NCBI GenBank assembly: GCA_958417225.1
Contig: CATZCM010000044.1
Span: 1-6,548, forward strand
Direction of reading: 5' to 3'
From: an uncultured Eubacteriales bacterium
GTDB taxonomy: Bacteria; Bacillota; Clostridia; Oscillospirales; Acutalibacteraceae
Length of the DNA: 6,548 nt
A program made the position numbers and the translations under genes. Below are positions 1-6,548 of this stretch, in pieces; position 1 is the first letter of the stretch, and each line of letters starts with the position of its first letter. The notes under the pieces were generated by a model. That model worked only from the letters and a program-made list of their open reading frames with translations, ran no database searches and was not told the DNA's origin.

Positions 1-4
1 AAAC

Positions 5-39
5 GCAGTCCACAACACCTTATCTTAGTTGTGAACTGC
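5..39 (-). terminator. Imperfect hairpin at the left edge, possible terminator
   Basis: Positions 5-16 pair with 28-39 as 11 base pairs with one C/A mismatch (10 against 34) around an 11-nt loop. The stem includes several G-C pairs, unusual in this AT-rich stretch. Read on the minus strand, the stem is followed by G and then three T residues before the window ends, so a terminator U-tract may continue outside. It lies 22 nt past the TGA that closes the last open stretch of the decayed region at 62-408, which fits the end of that former gene. On the plus strand a seven-T run (50-56) begins 10 nt after the stem, too far for a standard terminator. The pairing is visible; the function is inferred. 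Confidence 0.35.
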
Positions 40-61
40 AAATTATAAGTTTTTTTAATTT

Positions 62-408
62 TCACGATAACACGAATTTTGTAATATTATGCTTTTTTTG
101 ACGTGATTCTTCAATTTCAAGTTCTAAAGACTTTTCAACTCCAAAGGGTAACTCAGCTATACAAATGATATTTTGAATGTTAAACAATCAAAGTTGTTTT
201 ATCACTACCGATGTGTTTAAACTTTTTCAAAATCCACATATTTTTTCTAACTAACGCTAATGGAAATCAATTACTAAAAAACATTCCTATTGATATTGCT
301 AGTGAAAAATGATAAAATATAAATAAGTACATTTGATACTAATGCAATAATTCCACCCAAATTACGGTTAAGCATCAACATGTCAAGTTAAGTATTTCCT
401 GGTATAAC
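62..408 (-). pseudogene. Possible decayed membrane-protein gene, family not recognised
   Basis: No intact gene is visible, but three consecutive minus-strand stretches in three frames translate to protein-like sequence. The first (about 408-274, with a TAA at 388-390) contains the hydrophobic segment LGGIIALVSNVLIYILSFFT, which looks like a membrane helix. The second, in a shifted frame from about 300 to 180, reads AISIGMFFSN, a TGA, then FPLALVRKNMWILKKFKHIG and SDKTTLIV. The third (187-62) reads NIQNIICIAELPFGVEKS and then a charged tail rich in Glu and Lys before TGA at 62-64. Each frame change is in the same direction and could be a single-base insertion. The order, helix first and charged tail last, suits the C-terminal part of one membrane protein. 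An alternative is a real 35-residue small membrane protein at 274-381 (ATG at 381), but it has no well-placed Shine-Dalgarno. Chance open frames remain possible. Confidence 0.3.
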
Positions 409-414
409 AAGTAC

Positions 415-459
415 AAAAGTTTGTCTCATACCTAATGGGTAATGAAACAAACTTTTTTT
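415..459 (-). terminator. Rho-independent terminator after tspO, possibly bidirectional
   Basis: Positions 415-424 (AAAAGTTTGT) pair perfectly with 447-456 (ACAAACTTTT). The stem continues inward with one mismatch and one bulged A to an ACC/GGT pair closing a five-base loop at 433-437. On the minus strand the hairpin begins a few bases after the tspO stop codon and exits into TTTTGT, giving a short U-tract. On the plus strand the exit is a run of seven T (453-459), stronger, so the element could also stop transcription entering from the left. No plus-strand gene is visible to its left in this window. Confidence 0.65.
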
Positions 460-466
460 GGCTGAA

Positions 467-928
467 TTAATTTAGAAGAAAAATTGCAAAATTCAAATAT
501 CCTGCAAACGTCAGCCATAAAATGTACGGAAATTGAAGCCATGCCGACACTTTATTAATTTTATAAAACTCTATGATCATCCACAAAACTGCTATCCATA
601 AAAGAACTAAATCAAAAAATGCTAATAAATACATATTCAAACCAAAAAATATAGGTGACCATATAAAATTCAAAACTAACTGAACTGCATAAATCCATAA
701 AGCTTTTTTCCGATCGGAATTTCTTGATACACAAATAAGATACGATGATATACCCATTAGTATAAACAATATCGACCAGACTATCGGGAAAACTATTGAT
801 GCAGGTGAAAGTGGTGGCAAATTTATATTTTTGTACGAACTCATTGATTTTGCGTTCAGTACCGCGGAAACCACACCAACACCTATACTTATACCAAGAC
901 ATTTTATAAGTTCTTTTAATTTTATCAT
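467..928 (-). CDS. tspO: TspO/MBR family tryptophan-rich sensory protein
   Basis: This 153-residue integral membrane protein belongs to the TspO/MBR family (bacterial relatives of the mitochondrial translocator protein), which binds porphyrins and related ligands and is linked to tetrapyrrole and stress regulation. About five membrane helices are visible. Family signatures are PPLSPAS near residues 38-44, followed by VFPIVWSILFILMGIS (47-62); NFIWSPIFFGLN (87-98); and the C-terminal QFPYILWLTFAGYLNFAIFL. Trp residues recur through the helices (about 51, 78, 90, 111, 116, 130, 138), as the family name implies. Length is typical (150-170). An ATG at 934 is in frame, but it lies only one base after AGGAG; the ATG at 928 has a 7-nt gap and gives MIKLKELIK. 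The gene is alone on its strand, ends in a hairpin terminator and diverges from addB. The family call is secure; the ligand and physiological role are not visible. Confidence 0.93.
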   Translation of the reverse strand: MIKLKELIKCLGISIGVGVVSAVLNAKSMSSYKNINLPPLSPASIVFPIVWSILFILMGISSYLICVSRNSDRKKALWIYAVQLVLNFIWSPIFFGLNMYLLAFFDLVLLWIAVLWMIIEFYKINKVSAWLQFPYILWLTFAGYLNFAIFLLN

Positions 929-935
929 ACACATA

Positions 936-940
936 CTCCT
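936..940 (-). promoter_or_regulatory. Ribosome binding site deciding the tspO start
   Basis: The minus strand reads AGGAG (940 to 936), then seven bases, then ATG at 928. The earlier in-frame ATG at 934 is separated from AGGAG by a single base, too close for normal initiation, so the start at 928 is preferred and the protein loses Met-Cys from its longest reading. Confidence 0.7.
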
Positions 941-954
941 CTCACAGTAATCCT

Positions 955-981
955 ATCATATATTTATTCAAAAAACATCAA
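955..981 (-). promoter_or_regulatory. Candidate sigma-A-like promoter for tspO
   Basis: On the minus strand TTGATG (981 to 976) and TATGAT (960 to 955) resemble -35 and -10 boxes, with four and five of six consensus bases. The spacer is 15 nt, shorter than the ideal 17. Initiation about seven bases further on would leave a short leader holding the AGGAG. It lies in the roughly 90-bp gap shared with addB. I found no equally good box pair for addB in that gap. In AT-rich DNA such matches are frequent, so this is a weak call. Confidence 0.3.
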
Positions 982-1018
982 ATTATGCAAAACTTATTAA
1001 ATTGGAGGATAAACGTAA

Positions 1019-4000
1019 ATGTTACAATTTATTTTCGGAAGATCTGGTTTCGGAAAAACTTATACTGCAAGAAAGATATTAGCTACAAAGTCCCGGACCG
1101 GATGTGATAAATTAATGCTTCTCGTCCCAGAACAATATTCGTTTGAAAACGAAAAAGACATGATAAACATACTTGGTCCTAAAGCGAGTGTTGTATTGGA
1201 AACAGTTAGCTTTACTCGACTTTGTGACATTGTTTCAAGAAAAGTAGGTGGATTTGCAGGGATTCGTCTTAATGACGGTGGACGAAATCTAATAATGAGT
1301 TTAGCAATAAACGCAGTTCAACCTAAACTTAAATTATACAGAAAATCAGCAAAAAAAACAGAATTCATCAAACTCATGACTGAAGCTCTAAAAGAATTTC
1401 GTATGTGTAATATATCAACTGAAGATCTTGAATCGTGTTCCCATATTAACATGAATGATCCTATTTTAGGAGAAAAACTAAAAGAAACTTCCCTAATTCT
1501 CAGTGCTTACGATGCCATGATTAAGGGAAATTATATTGATCCTATTGACGACCTTACTAAACTTGCAAGCATACTTACTACTCATAATGTCTTTGACGGA
1601 TACACTTTTGTTATAGATGGATTTTTCGGATTTACAGCCCAAGAAATGAAAGTACTAGAATGTATAATTTCTCAAGCTAGTGAATGTTATATCACTATGT
1701 GTACAGATAAAAAACTACTCGCATCGGAACACCTTACTATATATGAATCAGTAAATAAAACCGTACGAACCATTGAAAAATTTGCTAAAAGTCATAGTAT
1801 CATTATTGAAGATCCTATAGAATTAAAAAAATCATATCGATTTTGCAGCAACGATCTTGTAGCTCTAGAAAAAAATCTATATACACCAAAAAAACAGGAG
1901 TACTCTGGAACTGTAGAAAATATCACAATTTATTCTGCAAATGACATATACGACGAGTGCCATTTTATTGCACGCACAATCAAGGAACTCATAATGACAC
2001 AACCTGTTCGATATAGAGATTTTGTTATCATAGCGCGCGATCTTGGCCAATATGATAGCATAATTGAAAGTATTTTACAAAAATACTCTATACCATATTT
2101 TATCGATACTGTACACGACATTTGTACTAAACCATTAATTCGATTCATTTTAACAGCTTTTGATATTATTACCTCCGGGTTTAAAACTGAGTATATCTTG
2201 AGGCTTTTAAAAACCAACTTGCTCACACTTAATTTTGAAGATATATCTCTACTTGAAAATTACGTTCTTCTCTGGGATATTACTGGCCCTGATTGGTTAA
2301 CTGATTTTACATCAAACCCGAATGGATTTTGCATTGACAAGAATCCCGATGAAACGAAAATGCAACTTTCACTAATAAATAACATACGACAAAGTATAAT
2401 TACACCCCTATTAAACTTTAACGAAAAAATAAAAAATTCCACCGGCAATGCAATATCAAAGGCAATATATGAACTACTTAATATCATGCAAATATCTGAC
2501 ACTATTATGATGTCTTCGACCGAACTGTCCAATGGAGAAGATTTGCGGTTATGGGATATGATAATGGATATTCTCGATCAAATGAATTTAGTACTTAAAA
2601 ATCAATATTTATCCCCAAAACAATATAAAGACTTGCTAGAGTTAATGATAAAATCAAGTGATATCGCTTTTATTCCAGCTGGTATTGACGAAGTCAAAGT
2701 GGGTACTGCTGATCGCATGCGTCCTGATCACCCAAGAGTAGTTTTCGTAATTGGCGCAACCCAAGGCGATTTCCCGAAAACTCCGTCAAGTTCCGGCCTT
2801 TTTAACAATTCTCAAAGGAAAAAATTAATTGAGAGCGGACTTAATATGTACGACTCACTTGAAAATCTTTCATTATGGGAACGTTTTATTGCATATACTG
2901 CTTTGACATGCACTTGTGAAAAATTATACATATCATACCCTTCACTTAATATTTCTGGGAACGCACTACAACCTTCATCCATTGTATTTGAAACAGAAAC
3001 TATTTTCCCAAACGTTAAAAAAATCCACTATAAAGACATTAAAAATTCTGATAAAGCATATTCAAAACAAACTGCTTTTGAACTTTGTGCTAAACTATGG
3101 AATGATAACTCTGATTTCGCGAAATCTCTAAAAAAATATTTTCACGAAAATTCCAACTATTCTTCGCAAATTGATCTAATTGAAAAATCTACTTCTCTTT
3201 CCCACAAAAAATTAGAATCTAGTGAAATCACACATGCTTTATTTGGAAACGACTTAAAAGTATCTGCTTCCCAAATTGAAAAATTTTACACATGTAAGTT
3301 CCAATACTTCTGCCAATACGCACTCCGAGCTAAACCACGAAAAAAAGCTTCATTGGACGCCTTGGAGTATGGCAACATAATTCATTATACCCTAGAAAAG
3401 GTTCTCGAAACAAATCCTAAACCATCCGATTTACCTGATATGATACGTAAAACACTTTTGTCGTACATAAACACTCGAATGGGAGGGCTTGATAACAAAC
3501 CTGCTCGATTTAAATATTTATTTTCTAGGCTTTCAGTTGCATCAAACGAACTTTTGTTACATGTGCTTAACGAACTTAATCAAAGCAAATTTAAGCCAAT
3601 CGACTACGAACTTACAATAAAAAGTGGACAAGACATAGAACCACTTGTATTGAAACTTCCTAACGGAAATAGCATATGTGTTGAAGGTAAGGTTGATCGA
3701 GTAGATATCATGGAAAACGACGATATAAAATATCTTAGAATTATTGATTACAAAACTGGAGCAAAACAATTTAAACTTTCCGATGTACTGCATGGAATAA
3801 ATATGCAAATGTTGATATACCTTGCAGCAATTCGGGCAAACTGCAAGAATCGATACGGATCTATTATTCCTGCTGGAGTTTTGTATATGCCGGCAAGTTT
3901 ACCAATAATAAATACCGTACACGATAATCCACAAAACATTCTTAATCAACAAACAGAAAAATTCAGAATGAACGGCATCATCATCAATGACTCTGATATT

Positions 4001-4252
4001 ATATATGGTATGGAAAAAGACGCCAAGGGAATTTTCATTCCAGTGACAATGAAAAACGGAAAACCAAACAAAACAGATTCTTTAATGAGTCTTTCTGAAA
4101 TGGGTAGTTTACTTGAAAAAACGGAAGAACTAGTCATTAGTATGGTCGATTCGATAAACAATGGGGATTTTGACGCTAACCCCTACCCATCAGCCGCACA
4201 TGACGTATGTGAATTTTGCGATTATTCCAGCATATGTTTAAAGAACAAATAA
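1019..4252 (+). CDS. addB: AddAB helicase-nuclease subunit AddB
   Basis: AddB (1077 residues) pairs with AddA to form the AddAB enzyme, which unwinds and resects double-strand DNA ends for RecA-dependent repair. The N-terminus opens with the P-loop GRSGFGKT (residues 7-14). VIDGFFGFTAQE (198-209) sits where the Walker-B-like segment is expected. Helicase-like C-terminal blocks include VKVGTADRMRPDHPRVVFVI (559-578) and ERFIAYTALTCTCEKLYISY (621-640). The PD-(D/E)xK nuclease shows GNIIH (His789), GKVDRVD (890-896), IIDYKTG (Asp910, Lys912) and QMLIY (930-934). Cys759 with CEFCDYSSIC (Cys1064, 1067, 1073) gives the family Fe-S cluster pattern. All key residues seem intact; length is slightly below B. 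subtilis AddB (about 1,166). GGAGG lies 10 nt before the ATG. addA, normally adjacent and downstream, is absent: the next gene is convergent, 10 bp away. Confidence 0.95.
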   Translation: MLQFIFGRSGFGKTYTARKILATKSRTGCDKLMLLVPEQYSFENEKDMINILGPKASVVLETVSFTRLCDIVSRKVGGFAGIRLNDGGRNLIMSLAINAVQPKLKLYRKSAKKTEFIKLMTEALKEFRMCNISTEDLESCSHINMNDPILGEKLKETSLILSAYDAMIKGNYIDPIDDLTKLASILTTHNVFDGYTFVIDGFFGFTAQEMKVLECIISQASECYITMCTDKKLLASEHLTIYESVNKTVRTIEKFAKSHSIIIEDPIELKKSYRFCSNDLVALEKNLYTPKKQEYSGTVENITIYSANDIYDECHFIARTIKELIMTQPVRYRDFVIIARDLGQYDSIIESILQKYSIPYFIDTVHDICTKPLIRFILTAFDIITSGFKTEYILRLLKTNLLTLNFEDISLLENYVLLWDITGPDWLTDFTSNPNGFCIDKNPDETKMQLSLINNIRQSIITPLLNFNEKIKNSTGNAISKAIYELLNIMQISDTIMMSSTELSNGEDLRLWDMIMDILDQMNLVLKNQYLSPKQYKDLLELMIKSSDIAFIPAGIDEVKVGTADRMRPDHPRVVFVIGATQGDFPKTPSSSGLFNNSQRKKLIESGLNMYDSLENLSLWERFIAYTALTCTCEKLYISYPSLNISGNALQPSSIVFETETIFPNVKKIHYKDIKNSDKAYSKQTAFELCAKLWNDNSDFAKSLKKYFHENSNYSSQIDLIEKSTSLSHKKLESSEITHALFGNDLKVSASQIEKFYTCKFQYFCQYALRAKPRKKASLDALEYGNIIHYTLEKVLETNPKPSDLPDMIRKTLLSYINTRMGGLDNKPARFKYLFSRLSVASNELLLHVLNELNQSKFKPIDYELTIKSGQDIEPLVLKLPNGNSICVEGKVDRVDIMENDDIKYLRIIDYKTGAKQFKLSDVLHGINMQMLIYLAAIRANCKNRYGSIIPAGVLYMPASLPIINTVHDNPQNILNQQTEKFRMNGIIINDSDIIYGMEKDAKGIFIPVTMKNGKPNKTDSLMSLSEMGSLLEKTEELVISMVDSINNGDFDANPYPSAAHDVCEFCDYSSICLKNK

Positions 4253-4262
4253 TCCAACTAAA

Positions 4263-5456
4263 TTAAAGAGATCTCAAAGCTTCAATTGGTTTTAATTTAG
4301 AGGCCTTAATTGCTGGATACACTCCAAAAATTAATCCTGTAGTTAACGAAAACGCTACCGCGCAAATGATAACATCTGGTGATGAATAAAATTTATCAGT
4401 AACAAACTTTGCAATCACATGAGTCATACCTAAACTCAATATAACTCCAATTATACAACCTATAAAACTCAATATAAATGCTTCAAATAAAAACTCTATC
4501 AAAATTGTCGTACGTGTTGCTCCTAGTGATTTTTTTATACCGATTTCTTTTTTGCGTTCATTTACCGATACCAGCATAACTGTCATTATACTCAAATTCG
4601 CCACAATCAAAGATACCAAACCCACACTAGACAAAATAATAGTTATTATATTAAGAACACTCGATAGAATATCCTTTTGCTTTGACATATTACTCACCTT
4701 ATATGCAGAAGGAATTCCTGCTTCAGCATTTAACTTTGATACAATACTTTCCCCTATTGTTTGCGTATTTTCGTTGGATGCAGACTTCACTATTATCCTA
4801 TCAAAAAATCCATTACCCACATAATTTTGTAGTGTAGTATACGGTACATACACAAAATTAGGTAAGTTATCCCCTATACAACTATCCAATATAGCTCCAC
4901 CTGTTTTCACTATTCCTATAATTTTATATTTATCATTCATACCATTTACAATTATAGAAATATTTTTACCCACAACCAATTCAGTTCCAAACACTGATCT
5001 AGCCGTGCTTTGGTCCATAACGCACACATTTTCGTTGCCATGTACATCCTTACTCGACACAAACCTACCATGAATCGTATCTAACGAAACAATATTTTTA
5101 GTATTCGCATCGATTCCAAGAACAAATGCATCTAACTTAGTTTGTGCATCGTAAATCTGTGTATTGAGAGCAATAACCGGAGCAGCTTCTTTCACATTTG
5201 GAATGCTCCTTATAGTTTTCAACTCTGCTTCAGTAAGCGATACGGAATTAGTTAATGAATTATTTGTATTTACAATTAAGCTATCCATCCCTAAACTCGT
5301 CAATTCCATATTTACCGCTACACTTCCGCACTTACTTATATTACTCACCGTAATTACCGCCAAAACTCCTATAGTTATCCCAAGTATCGTAAGAAAGCTT
5401 CTTGCTTTTTTTCGAAAAATATTTTTACTAGCATTACAAAATAAGTCTCTCCACAT
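4263..5456 (-). CDS. MacB/FtsX-type ABC transporter permease (YknZ-like)
   Basis: This 397-residue protein is the membrane subunit of a MacB-type (type VII) ABC transporter, a class that couples ATP hydrolysis to extracytoplasmic export or mechanotransmission, often of peptides or antibiotics. It has no ATPase domain. The N-terminus ASKNIFRKKARSFLTILGIT (residues 9-28) is the typical entry to helix 1. A large extracytoplasmic domain (MacB-PCD type) spans about 41-265, followed by three helices near 266-296, 315-345 and 361-383. The FtsX-domain signatures RKKEIGIKKSLGATRTTI (301-318) and GVYPAIKASKLKPIEALRSL (378-397) are clear. The start at 5456 lies inside the adaptor gene, with a 23-nt overlap, preceded by AAGGGAG at a 9-nt gap. 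It is thus co-transcribed and probably translationally coupled with the adaptor. Substrate is unknown; the ATPase must be encoded elsewhere. Confidence 0.92.
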   Translation of the reverse strand: MWRDLFCNASKNIFRKKARSFLTILGITIGVLAVITVSNISKCGSVAVNMELTSLGMDSLIVNTNNSLTNSVSLTEAELKTIRSIPNVKEAAPVIALNTQIYDAQTKLDAFVLGIDANTKNIVSLDTIHGRFVSSKDVHGNENVCVMDQSTARSVFGTELVVGKNISIIVNGMNDKYKIIGIVKTGGAILDSCIGDNLPNFVYVPYTTLQNYVGNGFFDRIIVKSASNENTQTIGESIVSKLNAEAGIPSAYKVSNMSKQKDILSSVLNIITIILSSVGLVSLIVANLSIMTVMLVSVNERKKEIGIKKSLGATRTTILIEFLFEAFILSFIGCIIGVILSLGMTHVIAKFVTDKFYSSPDVIICAVAFSLTTGLIFGVYPAIKASKLKPIEALRSL

Positions 5457-6390
5457 CTTTTTGGTCTCCCTTTTCTACAATCGTATCATCTGCTTGTATT
5501 CCACTAAGTATTTCTATTCCCGTTTCATATTCTTTTCCAGTAGTGATGTATACTTTCTCGACTGTTCCGCAATCCGTCACTTTATAAACATACTGATTAC
5601 CATTTTCAGATTTTATCGATTCGTACGGTAAAATCATCACATTTTCTGATTCGTCAGTTATAATCTTACACTTTGCAGTAAAACCATGTTTCAAATCAGG
5701 AACACATGAATCCACTGCTATTATTGTATCTACCACTGTTTCTTGTCCTGAAAATCCAGTTAATTGTGTAGCCTCTTTAGAAACAGACTGAACATGACCC
5801 TCATACTCACCGCTAAATCCAGATCCCGTAATAATCACAGATTGTCCTTCCTTTATCCTAGATACTTGTGATTCGTTTATTGGAACGCGTATTGAAAAAC
5901 TGTTTCCGTTCACTACGTTACACAAAGTGGAATTTGACATCAATACTCGATCACCACTATAAGATAAACATGTCACTATACCATCTGTTGGAGCACATAT
6001 TTGCTTTGTAACTCCCGTTTCAATATAGTTTTCTCGAGATGATAACGCCATTATCGCATCATTTATGTTTCGCAATTTATTTAGTTCCGTTTCTGACGGA
6101 AATCTATTCAAAGTAACTTCGCTTACTGTAAAGAGTTTGTCTCCCTTTTTGACACGCGAGTTTGTTTTCACGTGAGATTCCTTTATGATCGACATTGTGC
6201 TTACCGTAACCGGAACAAAATCTGTATATTCAACTCTACCGGATGCTATAACTGTACTCTGGGCAGTGACAGGAACAGCCGTTATTACATCTATCGATTT
6301 AGGCTGCCTTTTAACTATAAAATTTGGAATTACGTGAATACACACTAAACTTATTACTGTAAGTACTATTAATGCCAAAAACTTTTTCAT
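5434..6390 (-). CDS. HlyD/MacA-like efflux adaptor subunit (YknX-like)
   Basis: This 318-residue protein is a membrane-fusion/adaptor subunit for an ABC exporter. One N-terminal hydrophobic segment (residues about 3-23) anchors it, with the bulk outside the membrane. The split lipoyl domain is recognisable: VKTNSRVKKGDKLFTV (74-89) forms one half and ICAPTDGIVTCLSYSGDRV (131-149) the other. Only about 40 residues lie between, so the helical hairpin is very short compared with MacA of Gram-negatives. A beta-barrel region follows (VPINESQVSRIKEGQSVIIT, 169-188), then a membrane-proximal segment with LPYESIK and a final VEKGDQKDVE tail. The ATG at 6396 is also in frame, but GAGGG abuts it; the ATG at 6390 has a 6-nt gap and gives MKKFLALIV. 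First gene of a two-gene operon with the MacB-type permease. No lipoprotein Cys box is apparent. Cargo is unknown. Confidence 0.85.
   Translation of the reverse strand: MKKFLALIVLTVISLVCIHVIPNFIVKRQPKSIDVITAVPVTAQSTVIASGRVEYTDFVPVTVSTMSIIKESHVKTNSRVKKGDKLFTVSEVTLNRFPSETELNKLRNINDAIMALSSRENYIETGVTKQICAPTDGIVTCLSYSGDRVLMSNSTLCNVVNGNSFSIRVPINESQVSRIKEGQSVIITGSGFSGEYEGHVQSVSKEATQLTGFSGQETVVDTIIAVDSCVPDLKHGFTAKCKIITDESENVMILPYESIKSENGNQYVYKVTDCGTVEKVYITTGKEYETGIEILSGIQADDTIVEKGDQKDVERLIL
5466..5472 (-). promoter_or_regulatory. Permease ribosome binding site inside the adaptor gene
   Basis: The minus strand reads AAGGGAG (5472 to 5466) nine bases before the permease ATG at 5456. It lies within the adaptor codons for Glu-Lys-Gly-Asp near its C-terminus. 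With the 23-nt gene overlap this suggests that translation of the adaptor helps open or feed the permease start, keeping the two subunits in proportion. Confidence 0.6.
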
Positions 6391-6396
6391 AACCAT

Positions 6397-6402
6397 CCCT
6401 CT
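6397..6402 (-). promoter_or_regulatory. Ribosome binding site deciding the adaptor start
   Basis: The minus strand reads AGAGGG (6402 to 6397), directly followed by ATGGTTATG. The purine block touches the first ATG (6396) but is six bases from the second (6390), so the second is the better start. The protein then begins Met-Lys-Lys and runs straight into its hydrophobic anchor, as usual for such adaptors. Confidence 0.55.
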
Positions 6403-6416
6403 TTTTTCCCATCTTT

Positions 6417-6460
6417 TAATATATCTAGGGTTACTTTGTATACGGTGATATAGATAATTA
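6417..6460. repeat. Imperfect inverted repeat upstream of the efflux operon
   Basis: TAATATATCTA (6417-6427) matches TAGATAATTA (6451-6460) as an inverted repeat with a single extra A (6421) in the left arm. The 23-nt centre contains the palindrome GTATAC (6438-6443), and TTAGCTAA (6458-6465) overlaps the right arm. The element lies 27-70 nt before the adaptor start, where an operator or leader hairpin would be expected. I could not identify convincing -35 and -10 boxes around it. The arms are almost all A and T, so chance is a real alternative. Confidence 0.3.
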
Positions 6461-6548
6461 GCTAAAATACATTTGCTATGAAAGTAAAATCGTGGGCACT
6501 TTAATTTATTATTACACTAACTGCAGTTGCGCGAATTAAAAGTTTTTT

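Noticed and set aside
31..56. Left-edge sequence sharing AACTGCA and AAGTTTTTT with the right edge (6519-6548), as if a repeat flanked the window
   Set aside because: The two short matches are spaced differently (7 against 14 nt) and the rest does not align, so coincidence in AT-rich DNA is the simpler reading.
612..932. A 106-codon minus-strand open frame within tspO
   Set aside because: It overlaps tspO almost completely in another frame, has no recognisable family pattern, and tspO is clearly the coding frame.
1930..2532. Minus-strand open frames of 98 and 90 codons inside addB
   Set aside because: Both are antisense shadows of conserved AddB sequence, without good ribosome binding sites or recognisable domains.
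5164..5631. A 155-codon plus-strand open frame opposite the permease and adaptor
   Set aside because: It is antisense across the junction of two well-supported genes, and its hydrophobic residues mirror their codons; no family features are visible.
6498..6548. AT-rich inverted repeat followed by a T-run at the right edge, resembling a terminator
   Set aside because: The nine-base-pair arms are all weak apart from one pair, the loop is about 27 nt, and the T-run serves the plus strand, where no gene precedes it in this window.
1..6548. Whole-window look for CRISPR arrays, tRNA or rRNA genes, insertion sequences and phage genes
   Set aside because: No regularly spaced repeats, cloverleaf-like sequence, transposase or phage protein patterns were seen on either strand.

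Overview
The window is strongly AT-rich chromosomal DNA from what looks like a low-GC, probably anaerobic Firmicute. The best clue is a full-length AddB, the Firmicutes-type RecBCD counterpart. Its nuclease domain reads much like those of Clostridia, and of Oscillospiraceae in particular as far as I recall. The short-hairpin efflux adaptor and the many unpaired extracytoplasmic cysteines also suit a single-membrane anaerobe. The placement is inferred from protein style only.

Left edge (1-466): about 460 bp without a convincing intact gene. The minus strand holds three successive stretches of gene-like peptide in three different frames, broken by stops. They look like a decayed membrane-protein gene, though chance open frames in AT-rich DNA cannot be excluded. 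A hairpin at 5-39 lies just past the end of the last stretch. A clear hairpin with flanking A and T runs at 415-459 ends the next gene.

Middle (467-4252): a minus-strand tspO-type membrane protein (start best placed at 928, from its Shine-Dalgarno) diverges across about 90 bp from plus-strand addB (1019-4252). AddB carries an intact N-terminal P-loop, the PD-(D/E)xK nuclease motifs and the four-cysteine Fe-S cluster pattern. Its obligate partner AddA, usually the next gene, is not here.

Right (4263-6390): a two-gene minus-strand operon encodes a membrane-anchored HlyD/MacA-like adaptor followed, with a 23-nt overlap, by a MacB/FtsX-type ABC permease. The pair resembles YknX and YknZ of the Bacillus YknXYZ system, but the usual ATPase gene between them is missing from this window. 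The permease and addB end tail to tail with 10 bp between their stops and no visible terminator. The region upstream of the operon (6391-6548) contains an imperfect inverted repeat that might be an operator.

I found no CRISPR array, tRNA, rRNA, insertion sequence or evident new defence system. The most useful leads are the two missing partners (addA and the transporter ATPase) and the decayed left-hand region.
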